Below, one piece after another: positions 8,313 to 16,653 of a stretch of DNA of 64,000 nucleotides (position 1 is the first letter of the stretch; each line of letters starts with the position of its first letter). A program made the position numbers and the translations under genes. The stretch lies in the NCBI GenBank assembly GCA_023404495.1, contig JAEYBE010000024.1:11050-75049 (forward strand). The letters are read 5' to 3'. The notes under the pieces are model-generated. The model saw only the letters and a program-made list of their open reading frames with translations. It did not search any database and was not told the origin of the DNA. Source of the stretch: Actinomycetes bacterium (GTDB lineage: Bacteria > Actinomycetota > Thermoleophilia > Solirubrobacterales > JACPNS01).

Positions 8313-10148
8313 ATGCCCGCGGCGCCGCGCAACCTCGTAAACCTCAAGGACGTCTCCAAGGAGTACGCGAGCAGGCCGATCCTCACCGACTTGACCCTCG
8401 GGGTCAACGCCGGTGAGCGGATCGGCCTGGTCGGCCGCAACGGCCAGGGAAAGTCGACGCTGCTGCGGCTGATCTCGGGCGAGGAGGTGCCCGAGCGCGG
8501 GTCGGTCACGCGCACAGGAGGGCTCACGCTGGCGCTGCTCGACCAGCGCGATCGGCTCGATCCCAACGCCACGGTTCGGCAGGAACTCGTCGGCGATCGG
8601 GCCGACCATGAGTGGGCCGCGAGCGGCCGCTATCGCGAAGTGCTGGGCGAATTGCTCGGCGGGGTGGAGGTTTCGCGCTTCCCGCATGGGCTCGACACGC
8701 TGATCGGCAGCCTCTCGGGCGGTGAGCGCCGACGCGTCGCACTGGCGCGCACGCTGCTCGACGATCCCGAGCTGTTGCTGCTTGATGAGCCGACCAACCA
8801 CCTTGATGTCGAGGCCGTCGATTGGCTTGCCGCGCACCTTGCCGCGCGCGAAGGGACTCTGCTGGTCGTAACGCACGACCGCTGGTTTCTCGACGCGGTC
8901 GTTGAGCAGACGTGGGAGGTAGAGGGCGAGAGCGTGCACCGCTACGAGGGCGGATATGCGGCGTATGTGCTGGCGCGCGCCGAGCGCGATCGGCAGGCCG
9001 CCGCGCGTGAGACACGTCGCCGGGCTCTGATCAGGAAAGAACTTGCCTGGCTGCGCCGCGGTCCTCCGGCGCGTACGACGAAGCCGAAGTTTCGCGTCGA
9101 TGCCGCCAATGAGCTGATCGCTGACGAACCGCCGCCGCGCAACGACGTCGAGCTGCTGAAGTTTGCGACGCAGCGTCTGGGCAACCGCGTGATCGACGCG
9201 ATCAAGGTTTCCTATGCCCATTCCGGACGCGCGCCGCTGTTTGATCAGATCACCTGGCGGCTGGGCCCGGGCGAGCGCAGCGCGCTGGTCGGGGTCAACG
9301 GCGCGGGCAAGACGACGTTGATGAGGCTGCTGGCCGGCGACATCGAGCCGACCGCCGGCTCGGTCAAACGGGGCCTGACCGTGCGCGTCGCAGAACTCGG
9401 CCAGGAACTCGAAGAGCTAAACGAAGAGCGCAGCGTGCTTGGGTCGCTCGAGGACTCGAAGCTCGTCTCCAATCTCTCCGACGGGACCGAGATCACGGCC
9501 GGGATGCTTTGCGATCGGTTCGGTTTTCGCGGCGGGCGCTCGCGCACGCTCGTCAAGTCGCTCTCAGGCGGCGAGCGGCGCCGCCTGCAGATCATGCGGC
9601 TGATGATGGGCGAGCCCAACGTGCTGCTGCTCGACGAGCCGACCAACGATCTGGACATCGACACGCTCACCGCGCTTGAGGACCTGCTTGACAGCTGGCC
9701 CGGCACGCTGATTGTCGTCAGCCACGACCGCTACTTCGTCGAGCGCGTGACCGACAACGTCTATGGCCTGATGGGCGATGGCAAATTGCGCCACCTTCCG
9801 CGCGGGATCGATCAGTACATCGAGGAGCGGCGCGCGGCCGGCGGAATGTCTGACGAAGCGGACGGGTGGTCGGCGCCCAAGCAGAAGGCGATCACCCCCG
9901 GCGCGCAACTGAAGGCCGACCGCAAGGAGACGCGCCGGATCGAGAAGGAGCTGCGGCGCGTGGAGCGCGAGCTCGAGCGGGCCGGCGCGCGCGAGGGGTC
10001 GCTGCACGAGGAGATGGCCGAGGCCGCGACCGACTTTGAGCGGCTCTCTCCATTGCAGAAGGAGTTGGCCGAGCTGACCGCGACCAAGGAGTCGCTCGAA
10101 GCCGAGTGGCTGGAGTATTCCGAGCAGCTCGAGGACCGCGAGCGCTGA
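8313..10148 (+). CDS. ABC-F family ATPase (Uup-like)
   Basis: A soluble 611-residue protein with two ABC cassettes and no membrane segments. The first has Walker A GRNGQGKST, signature LSGGERRR and Walker B LLLLDEPTNHLD; the second has GVNGAGKTT near residue 330, LSGGERRR and LLLDEPTNDLD. A charged linker joins them, and residues about 530-611 form a coiled coil as in Uup. ABC-F proteins act on the ribosome or on branched DNA rather than in transport. Its precise role, including any antibiotic protection, cannot be decided. Confidence 0.9.
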   Translation: MPAAPRNLVNLKDVSKEYASRPILTDLTLGVNAGERIGLVGRNGQGKSTLLRLISGEEVPERGSVTRTGGLTLALLDQRDRLDPNATVRQELVGDRADHEWAASGRYREVLGELLGGVEVSRFPHGLDTLIGSLSGGERRRVALARTLLDDPELLLLDEPTNHLDVEAVDWLAAHLAAREGTLLVVTHDRWFLDAVVEQTWEVEGESVHRYEGGYAAYVLARAERDRQAAARETRRRALIRKELAWLRRGPPARTTKPKFRVDAANELIADEPPPRNDVELLKFATQRLGNRVIDAIKVSYAHSGRAPLFDQITWRLGPGERSALVGVNGAGKTTLMRLLAGDIEPTAGSVKRGLTVRVAELGQELEELNEERSVLGSLEDSKLVSNLSDGTEITAGMLCDRFGFRGGRSRTLVKSLSGGERRRLQIMRLMMGEPNVLLLDEPTNDLDIDTLTALEDLLDSWPGTLIVVSHDRYFVERVTDNVYGLMGDGKLRHLPRGIDQYIEERRAAGGMSDEADGWSAPKQKAITPGAQLKADRKETRRIEKELRRVERELERAGAREGSLHEEMAEAATDFERLSPLQKELAELTATKESLEAEWLEYSEQLEDRER

Positions 10149-10160
10149 AGGCGCGCTCGT

Positions 10161-10166
10161 TAGGCT
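10161..10166 (+). promoter_or_regulatory. -10 box TAGGCT before the PqqD-like operon
   Basis: TAGGCT ends six bases before the ATG at 10173 with no Shine-Dalgarno sequence, so the five-gene operon probably starts with a leaderless message. Confidence 0.4.
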
Positions 10167-10172
10167 TTCGCC

Positions 10173-10568
10173 ATGTCCGAATCGCTACGACCCAACAGAC
10201 CAGACGTGATCGACGAGACCTTCGACGGCGAGGCCGTGCTCGTGAATCTCGACACGGGTTGCTACTACGCACTCAGCCCCGCGGCGACCGTGCTCTGGAA
10301 TCTTGTTGCGGACGGCCGCAGCGCCGCATCGCTTGCGGCGAGCATCGAGGGCGACGCGTCGGGCGTGGAGACGTTCGTTTCGCGATTTCTCGAGGAGGGG
10401 TTGCTGGCGCCCGGCGACGTAGACGCCGGCCCCGCGGCCGAGAGCGTCAGTCTCGAAGGCGAGCCCGGCTTTGAGAAGTTCACCGACATGCAGGAGCTCT
10501 TGATGCTCGACCCGATCCACGACATCAATCTTGATGCCGACGGCTGGCCGGTCGCGCCGACCACGTGA
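10173..10568 (+). CDS. PqqD-like peptide-binding protein with C-terminal tail
   Basis: This 131-residue protein has a PqqD-type winged fold at about residues 10-80 (VLVNLDTGCYYALSPAATV). PqqD domains bind leader peptides of ribosomally made peptides and present them to modifying enzymes. Residues 81-131 are extra: a low-complexity stretch, then FTDMQELLMLDPIHDINL and a GWP motif at 124-126. The tail could be a docking element or a built-in substrate. The stop overlaps the GTG of the kinase-like gene by four bases, and no separate small precursor gene is visible nearby. Confidence 0.75.
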   Translation: MSESLRPNRPDVIDETFDGEAVLVNLDTGCYYALSPAATVLWNLVADGRSAASLAASIEGDASGVETFVSRFLEEGLLAPGDVDAGPAAESVSLEGEPGFEKFTDMQELLMLDPIHDINLDADGWPVAPTT

Positions 10569-11569
10569 GCACGATCGATGACTTCGTAGCCGCGGCACGT
10601 TCGGCGCGCGAGGTTGTTCCAAATGAGGGCGTGGACCTCGACGCCGCGGGCCTGCGGATCCGCATAAACCTCTGCGGAACGAAGATCGTTCCGGTGCTCG
10701 GACGCGGGCTGCTTTCGAGCCCCCCCGTCGGCTCGCCGGACTCGGAGTTGTTCGCCTTCGACAGCACCGAAAGCGGTGTGCCGCTCCCGCCGCCGCCGTG
10801 GCCGGCAGCCGCGTTTCATGGGCGCAGGCAGGAGATCCCGGGCTACGTCGATCCGCCGCGCCTGGCGATCTACGACCTTGAGCACGCGACGCTCTCCTAC
10901 TACGACGAAGATGCCGCAAGCGGCGTGCAGTGGTTTCGCGACGCCGAGAAGATGATGCCCGGCGAGGGCGGCTCGCCGCTGCGCAACCTGCTGCGCTGGG
11001 CCTATGGCCAGCACGACGCGCACATGCTGCACCTTGCTTCTGCTTGTGGCGTGCTGATCGGCGGCCCGGGTGGCGCGGGCAAGTCGACATCTTCGCTGGC
11101 GTGTGCGATCGCCGGCGAGGCCTTCACGTCCGACGATTTCACGCTGGTCACGCTGGGAGATACAGGACCGATCGCGCACGCCGTCTACTCGTGCGTGAAG
11201 GTGACCGACTCGACGCTTGAGCTGCTGCCGGGACTCGCCGAGCTTGGCGAGCCGGCCGGGCTCGATTGGCGCGCCAAGCATCGCTTTGATCTCTCGGACG
11301 TGATTGTGCGCTCGCAGGCGGTCCGTGCGATCGTGCTGCCCGAGCTTGGCGAGCGCACCGGTTCGCCGCGGCCGGTCGCGCCGGCCGAGGCGCTGCGCCG
11401 GCTGACCGGCGGCAGTCTCTCTGTAATGACCGGGGCGCTCGGCCGATCGCTCGCGGCGATCTCGGCGCTGCTTGACGAGCTGCCGGCCTACGCCTTGACC
11501 GTCGGCCCGGACATCGATCGGATTCCTGGCGTATTGCGCGAACTCGGCGCGGTGGGCGCGGCGCGATGA
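10565..11569 (+). CDS. HprK-like kinase domain protein
   Basis: A 334-residue protein starting at GTG 10565. Its C-terminal half has a P-loop GGPGGAGKST at residues 166-175 followed by SDDFTLV near 189-195, the layout of HPr kinase/phosphorylase relatives. Residues 1-150 have no recognised domain. HprK relatives of this kind occur beside PqqD-like proteins in peptide gene clusters, where some phosphorylate a peptide serine. There is no HPr or phosphotransferase gene in the window, so sugar regulation is unlikely. It overlaps genes on both sides by four bases. Confidence 0.75.
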   Translation: MSTIDDFVAAARSAREVVPNEGVDLDAAGLRIRINLCGTKIVPVLGRGLLSSPPVGSPDSELFAFDSTESGVPLPPPPWPAAAFHGRRQEIPGYVDPPRLAIYDLEHATLSYYDEDAASGVQWFRDAEKMMPGEGGSPLRNLLRWAYGQHDAHMLHLASACGVLIGGPGGAGKSTSSLACAIAGEAFTSDDFTLVTLGDTGPIAHAVYSCVKVTDSTLELLPGLAELGEPAGLDWRAKHRFDLSDVIVRSQAVRAIVLPELGERTGSPRPVAPAEALRRLTGGSLSVMTGALGRSLAAISALLDELPAYALTVGPDIDRIPGVLRELGAVGAAR

Positions 11570-12234
11570 GCGGCAACGTCTCGATCGTGATGCCGGTGTA
11601 CAACTGCGCGCCGTGGATCGAGGAGGCCGTGCGCAGCGTGGTCGAGCGCGCGGACGGCTTGCTTGAGCTGATCGTCGTTGACGATGGATCGACCGATCAG
11701 TCTGCGGAGATCGTCGCCGGGCTCGATGGACCGATCAAGTTGATCCGTCAGGAAAATCAAGGTCCGTCCGTGGCGCGAAATGTCGCGATGCGCGAGGCCG
11801 AAGGATCGATCATCGGATTCATGGATGGCGACGACATCTGGATCGCCGGCTCGCCCGACGGGAGGCGCAGCGCGATCGAGCGGGGCGCTGACGTTGCCTT
11901 TGCCAAGGTGCAGGTGCTGATGGGCGACCCGCCGAGGCCCTTTGGAGAACCGGTGTACGCGGTCTCGCTGCCGAGTCTGTTGATCAGCCGCCGCGTGCTC
12001 GACGTGGTCGGTGAGCTCGACGAATCGATCGTCCACGGGGAAGACGTCGATTTCGTGATGCGCATGAAAGAGGCTGGGATGAAGGCCGAGCACGTCGATG
12101 AGGTCGTGCTTGAGTACCGCAAGCGGCCGGGTTCGCTGACCACCGATCGCGAGCACAATCGCCCGGCGATCGTGCACCGGCTCAAGGAGTCGCTCGAGCG
12201 GCGCGGCAAGATCGGCGGGGAGAAGCAGCTGTGA
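11566..12234 (+). CDS. GT2 family glycosyltransferase A
   Basis: A short 222-residue GT-A fold enzyme. It has the family N-terminus VSIVMPVYN, the nucleotide-binding VVDDGSTD and the metal-binding DGDD motif (FMDGDDIW). HGEDVDFVMRM carries the likely catalytic-base acidic residue of the ED motif. There are no membrane helices, so it is cytoplasmic. The ATG overlaps the kinase stop (ATGA) and it is the third gene of the overlapping operon. Sugar donor and acceptor are unknown. Confidence 0.85.
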   Translation: MSGNVSIVMPVYNCAPWIEEAVRSVVERADGLLELIVVDDGSTDQSAEIVAGLDGPIKLIRQENQGPSVARNVAMREAEGSIIGFMDGDDIWIAGSPDGRRSAIERGADVAFAKVQVLMGDPPRPFGEPVYAVSLPSLLISRRVLDVVGELDESIVHGEDVDFVMRMKEAGMKAEHVDEVVLEYRKRPGSLTTDREHNRPAIVHRLKESLERRGKIGGEKQL

Positions 12235-12878
12235 TCGGCGTGGTGTTGGCCGTGCGCGACCAAGCGCAGTACGTCGGAGAGGCGATCGACTCGGTGCTGG
12301 CTCAGAGCGTGCCGGCTTCGCAGATTGTGCTGGTCGATGACGCTTCGGTTGATGACACTGCGGCGATCGCGCGTGAGCGCGGCGCGACGGTGGTTTCGGG
12401 TCCGGGGAAGGGCCCGGCGATCGCCCGCAACATCGGGGTTCGTGAGCTCGAGACGGAGTTCATTTCCTTCCTTGACGGCGATGACCGCTACACGCCCGAT
12501 CGCAACCGACTGCTGCTTGAGGCGATCGACGGTGGGGTCGTGGCCGGCGGCCGGGTGCGTGAGTTCTACGACCCTGGACGCGAGGCGGAGCTCTCGCAGC
12601 AGTTCGCAATCTCCGATCAGCCGACGACGGGATCGGTCACGGCGATGCTGATGCGCCGCAGCGAGTTCGATCGGCACGGGGGATTCAGCGAGGAGCCGGG
12701 CGCGCACGACTTCTTCGGTCTGATGCACGCGCTCGGGACGCCCGTGCAGATCGATGACGTGGTACTTGAGCGCCGCGTGCACGGCGCCAACCGCTCGATC
12801 GTCGACCGCGAGGGAATCCGGCAGGAGTACCTGCGCTCGGCGCGCGCGGCGATCCTCGCGCGGCGTGGCCAGAGCTGA
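12231..12878 (+). CDS. GT2 family glycosyltransferase B
   Basis: A 215-residue GT-A enzyme with VLVDDASVDDT and FLDGDDRYT. The GTG at 12231 overlaps the previous stop (GTGA) and has a GGGGAGAAG site just upstream. It resembles its neighbour in length and motifs, so the pair may have arisen by duplication. The usual C-terminal ED motif is weak here (SEEPGAHDFFG). Its position in the operon ties it to the PqqD/HprK-like pair. Confidence 0.83.
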   Translation: MIGVVLAVRDQAQYVGEAIDSVLAQSVPASQIVLVDDASVDDTAAIARERGATVVSGPGKGPAIARNIGVRELETEFISFLDGDDRYTPDRNRLLLEAIDGGVVAGGRVREFYDPGREAELSQQFAISDQPTTGSVTAMLMRRSEFDRHGGFSEEPGAHDFFGLMHALGTPVQIDDVVLERRVHGANRSIVDREGIRQEYLRSARAAILARRGQS

Positions 12879-14566
12879 TGATCGCGCCTGCGCGCACGGA
12901 GCTGATGAAACCGCCGCCGCTGCAGCGGGATCTGTTGACGGCGCTGGTGCACAGCGACCCGCGCGTTGCCGAACAGGCCGCGGCGCGCTGGTCGGAGGCG
13001 GTCGATCTCGACACGCTCGACTTCGCTTCGGTGCAGCTGCTGCCGATGCTCAGCGCGCGCCCGGATGCGCTGCCGGTCGATCCGAAGTTGGCGGCGCAGA
13101 TCACCAACGTCTCGCGCGTGACCTGGCTGCGCACCGAATCGCATGCCCGCGTCGTGGCTCCGGCGATCGAGAAACTCGCTGCCGCCGGGTGCGATCCGAT
13201 CCTGATGAAGGGCGCGGCGCTGGTCTACGGACACGGCGTGCCGGCCCGGCTGCGGCCGATGTGGGACTTCGACGTGCTGGTCGATCCGGACACGCTCGCC
13301 GCCGCCACGCGTGTACTGCTCGATGAGGGTTTTGCCGGGCGCGACGCCGAGGGCTTGATCGCCGGAGAGCCGCGGCTGCTTGCGATGAAGCACGGGGAGG
13401 ACTTCAAGCGGGCAGCCGGCGAGTCGATCGATCTGCATTGGAGTGCGCTGCAGTCGATCCGCCGGCCGGAGATTGCCCGGCAGTTGGCCGAGCACGCGGT
13501 GGACGCCGAGATTGCCGGGGTCGCCTGCCGCGCGCTCGGGCGCACGGACCTGCTGGTCGTGACGATCGCGCACGCCGCCGATCCCTGGCGCGAGCTGCGC
13601 GAGCGTTGGGTAGGCGACTGCGTGTTGCTGGTGCGCGGCCACGAGGCCGCGATCGACTGGGAACTGCTTGCCCGGCGCGGTCGCGAGTGGCGGCTCGCGC
13701 ACCAGATGCTTGCTGCTTTCGACTACTTGGGCGAGGTTGCGCAGCTCGAGCTTCCCGCCGCCACGCGACGCGCGCTGGAGAAGTCGCCGACGCCGCTGGC
13801 CGTGCGCGCCCGGCGCTGGCGAAAGCCGGCCGAGGACGGCACGCCGGCGCTCACCGGCCGCTTTTCGCGGATGCTCGAGGACTACGAATTGGAGATCGCC
13901 GATCAGGTCCCGTTTGGCGCGCGGACGGGGCCTGGGGATCTGCTGGATTTTCTGGCGCGTCGTCGCGGGGTCAGCTCGCGGCGCGCGCTGCCGGGCGACT
14001 TCGTGTTTGCGGCGCTCGGGCGGCCGTGGTTTGCGCGGCGCAGGTTGCGCTCGCTGTTTGGCGCCGATGCGGCTCCCGGCGCCGCGGCCGGCAGTTGGCC
14101 GCGCTATTCGCCCGGGGAGGAGCTGAAGTTCAGCGGCGCGAACGCCCGCACGGAGTTTCTGGCCAACGGCTGGTGGTTCCCGGAGGACTTCGGGATCTGG
14201 TCGCGCGGCGGCTTCTCGCGCATCACTCTCGGGCTCGATCGGCCGATTGACGGCGACGCGGAGCTGACTTTCGGAGTCCGCGCGCCGCTGGCGGACAGGC
14301 ACCGGCGCGTGCGGGTCAGCGTCGTCGTCAACGGTCACCGCGTCGGCCGCGTGAAACTCACGCAGTCGGCGCCGGCCGCGTCCCCGGTCTTCAAAGTCCC
14401 GGCCAAGGCGCTCCGCGGGGCTGAAGGTGCGGAGATCGTCTTCGTAGTGAAGTCACCCGTGGTCCCGGCGGAGCTCGACCTGGCACCCGACCTACGCGAG
14501 ATCGGCGTCGGCCTAGGCGAACTAACCCTCACCACCCCCAACTACGACAAAGCTGCATCTTTGTAG
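12878..14566 (+). CDS. Nucleotidyltransferase (NTP_transf_5-like) fused to beta-sandwich domain
   Basis: A 562-residue protein. Residues about 100-260 look like the uncharacterised nucleotidyltransferase family, with LMKGAALVYG and the metal-binding MWDFDVLV (Asp-x-Asp). Residues about 405-550 form a separate beta-sandwich (LANGWWFPEDFGIWSRGGF) like the domains attached to some glycan-making enzymes. The ATG at 12878 overlaps the previous stop by one base; an ATG at 12905 is an alternative. The end of the coding sequence lies inside a 17-base inverted repeat. Its nucleotide and acceptor are unknown. Confidence 0.72.
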   Translation: MIAPARTELMKPPPLQRDLLTALVHSDPRVAEQAAARWSEAVDLDTLDFASVQLLPMLSARPDALPVDPKLAAQITNVSRVTWLRTESHARVVAPAIEKLAAAGCDPILMKGAALVYGHGVPARLRPMWDFDVLVDPDTLAAATRVLLDEGFAGRDAEGLIAGEPRLLAMKHGEDFKRAAGESIDLHWSALQSIRRPEIARQLAEHAVDAEIAGVACRALGRTDLLVVTIAHAADPWRELRERWVGDCVLLVRGHEAAIDWELLARRGREWRLAHQMLAAFDYLGEVAQLELPAATRRALEKSPTPLAVRARRWRKPAEDGTPALTGRFSRMLEDYELEIADQVPFGARTGPGDLLDFLARRRGVSSRRALPGDFVFAALGRPWFARRRLRSLFGADAAPGAAAGSWPRYSPGEELKFSGANARTEFLANGWWFPEDFGIWSRGGFSRITLGLDRPIDGDAELTFGVRAPLADRHRRVRVSVVVNGHRVGRVKLTQSAPAASPVFKVPAKALRGAEGAEIVFVVKSPVVPAELDLAPDLREIGVGLGELTLTTPNYDKAASL

Positions 14567-14588
14567 TACTCCAAAGATGCAGCTTTGT
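14547..14588. repeat. 17-base perfect inverted repeat at operon end
   Basis: ACAAAGCTGCATCTTTG (14547-14563) and its exact reverse complement (14572-14588) are separated by eight bases. The left arm encodes the last residues before the TAG at 14564. The arms are AT-rich compared with their surroundings and there is no T-run, so it may be a non-standard terminator or a small palindromic insertion between the operon and hemW. Confidence 0.75.
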
Positions 14589-14599
14589 AGGGTCGGGGG

Positions 14600-15811
14600 A
14601 TGGTTCGGCTTCCTGAGGGTGGTTTGGCTCCGGTTGATGGGGCGTTGCCGGCGGGGGTGCTGGAGCGGCTTGGGGGCGCGCCGCTTGGGATCTATGTGCA
14701 CGTGCCTTACTGCGCGTCGCGCTGCGGGTATTGCGACTTCAACACCTATGTGCCCGGCGAAGACGGCGCGGTGCCGGTCGGGTATCTCGACGCGGTCGTG
14801 CGCGAGCTGGATCTTGCGGCCGAGGTGCTCGGTGAAGAGGCCCGCCCGGTCGACACCGTGTTTGTCGGGGGCGGCACGCCGACGATCCTGCCCGCCGAGG
14901 ATCTAACGGCGATCGTCGCGGCGATCGATCAGCGATTCTCGCTTGCGCCAGGTGCGGAGATCACGACCGAGGCCAATCCGGAGTCGGTCGACCCGGCCAA
15001 GCTCGCAGCGCTGGCTACCGGCGGCTTTACGCGGATCTCGCTGGGCATGCAGTCGGCCGTCCCGTCGGTGCTGGCCGTGCTCGACCGCGAGCACACGCCG
15101 GGGCGCCCCGAGGCCGCGGTGCGCGAGGCGCGCGAGGCCGGCTTTGAGCAGGTCAGCCTCGATCTGATCTACGGCACGCCCGGTGAGAGCGCGCAAGACT
15201 GGCGCGCCTCGCTCGATGCTGCGCTCTCGGCCGCGCCCGACCACATCAGCACGTACTCGCTGATCGTCGAGCCGGGAACGCGCATGGCCGCCCAGGTGCG
15301 GCGCGGCGAGCTGGTGGTGCCCGAAGAAGATGTGATCGTCGATCGCTTCGAGACCGCCGAGCGGGTGCTCGCCGAGGCCGGGATGCATTGGTATGAGACC
15401 TGCAGCTGGGCGGTCGATCAGGACGCGTACTGCCGCCACAACCTCGGCTACTGGTCGGGCGGCAACTGGTGGGGGATTGGGCCCGGCGCGCACAGCCACG
15501 TCGGCGGCGTGCGCTGGTGGAACGTGCTGAATCCGCGGGCCTGGTCGGAGCGGCTGGCGGCCGGCGCCTCACCGGCCGCCGGGCGTGAGTTGCCAGACGC
15601 CGAGTCGCGACGCCTTGAGACGGTCATGCTCGGTCTGCGCCTTCGCAGCGGGGTGGAGCTCGCGCATCTGACCACCGAAGGCCGCGCCGCGGCCGAGCGC
15701 CAGCTTGAACTCGGGATGCTTGAGCCGGAGGATCACGCGGCGGGCCGCGCCGTGCTCACGCTGCGCGGCCGGCTGATGGCCGATGCGGTGACGGTCGATC
15801 TCGCCGGCTGA
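14600..15811 (+). CDS. hemW: Radical SAM heme chaperone HemW
   Basis: A 403-residue radical SAM protein. The cluster motif is C38-x3-C42-x2-C45, in YCASRCGYCDF, the phenylalanine-containing form typical of HemW. GGGTPT follows near residue 95 as the SAM-binding motif, and the C-terminal HemW domain is present. HemW binds heme and passes it to target proteins; it lacks the oxygen-independent coproporphyrinogen oxidase activity of HemN. It stands alone here rather than beside lepA or hrcA-dnaJ. Confidence 0.88.
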   Translation: MVRLPEGGLAPVDGALPAGVLERLGGAPLGIYVHVPYCASRCGYCDFNTYVPGEDGAVPVGYLDAVVRELDLAAEVLGEEARPVDTVFVGGGTPTILPAEDLTAIVAAIDQRFSLAPGAEITTEANPESVDPAKLAALATGGFTRISLGMQSAVPSVLAVLDREHTPGRPEAAVREAREAGFEQVSLDLIYGTPGESAQDWRASLDAALSAAPDHISTYSLIVEPGTRMAAQVRRGELVVPEEDVIVDRFETAERVLAEAGMHWYETCSWAVDQDAYCRHNLGYWSGGNWWGIGPGAHSHVGGVRWWNVLNPRAWSERLAAGASPAAGRELPDAESRRLETVMLGLRLRSGVELAHLTTEGRAAAERQLELGMLEPEDHAAGRAVLTLRGRLMADAVTVDLAG

Positions 15812-15814
15812 TCC

Positions 15815-16570
15815 TCAAGCGACGGCGTCGACGTTCAGGCGCACGTAGTCGACCGACTCACGATCGCCCAGCGCCGCGTCGAGTTCGGCGGCAAACCGCT
15901 CGAAGAGCTCTGCCGGCATCCGCTCCGCATGGGCGCCGAGGATGACCTCGCGCAGGTGCTTGCCGAGATCCTCCGGATAGATCGGCCGAGGCTCGAGCCA
16001 GGCGCGCGCCTCGGAAAAGCCAGCGGCAAGCATCAGCGCCTCAGTCTCATCCGGTTCCGCAAAGTGATGCGGCCTCCAGCCGCCTACGAACTCCGCGTAC
16101 GGGGCCTGCTCACCGAGCGGCTCGACCACACTCAGCACGCTCTCGATGTTGCCCTGACCACCGCACTGCGCGGCCAATTGCGCGCCGTCGCGCATCACCG
16201 CGCGCAGATTACGCCAGAGCGCGGCGTGGTCCTTGATCCAGTGGAAGGTCGCGGTTGAGAGGACAGCGTCGACCAGCCGACCGCCGAGATCGAACGACTG
16301 CAGATCGGCCTGGATGACCTCGACGTTTTCGGCATCGGCAAACCGGCTGCGCGCGAACTCGACCATCGCGGGCGCCGCATCCAGTGCGATCACGCGCCCG
16401 CGGGGCAGGCGCTCGGCCACTCGTTGGCTGACCGCGCCGGTGCCGGCGCCCGCGTCGAGCACGGTCTCGTCGCCAGTCAGAGCGAGGCGGTCGGCGACTT
16501 CAAGCCCGAGCGCGATGATTCCGGCGTTGGTGCGGTCGTAGTCGGCGGCGTTCCAGTCGTGGGGAGTCAT
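15815..16570 (-). CDS. SAM-dependent methyltransferase (trans-aconitate methyltransferase-like)
   Basis: The ATG at 16570 (MTPHDWNAADYDRTN) gives 251 residues; the longer open frame to 16606 runs through the promoter. Motif I is VLDAGAGTGAVS near residues 37-48, followed by VIALDAAP and IQADLQSFDL. It is a class I methyltransferase of the Methyltransf_11/25 type. The gene converges on hemW with three bases between stops. A promoter overlapping a palindrome sits directly before the start, so it is probably regulated by a repressor. Confidence 0.82.
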   Translation of the reverse strand: MTPHDWNAADYDRTNAGIIALGLEVADRLALTGDETVLDAGAGTGAVSQRVAERLPRGRVIALDAAPAMVEFARSRFADAENVEVIQADLQSFDLGGRLVDAVLSTATFHWIKDHAALWRNLRAVMRDGAQLAAQCGGQGNIESVLSVVEPLGEQAPYAEFVGGWRPHHFAEPDETEALMLAAGFSEARAWLEPRPIYPEDLGKHLREVILGAHAERMPAELFERFAAELDAALGDRESVDYVRLNVDAVA

Positions 16571-16581
16571 GGACCAACTGT

Positions 16582-16610
16582 AACATACAACTGTATGTAA
16601 CAGCATACAA
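16582..16610 (-). promoter_or_regulatory. Promoter with overlapping palindromic operator for the methyltransferase
   Basis: On the minus strand TTGTAT (16605-16610), a 17-base spacer and TATGTT (16582-16587) form a promoter ending 11 bases before the ATG. ACATACA-AC-TGTATGT (16583-16598), a perfect seven-base-arm palindrome, covers the -10 box and looks like a repressor site. Confidence 0.5.
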
Positions 16611-16653
16611 AGCGGCCTTTTCCGACCTCCCGTGATTGCCGGAAATTCGCGCT

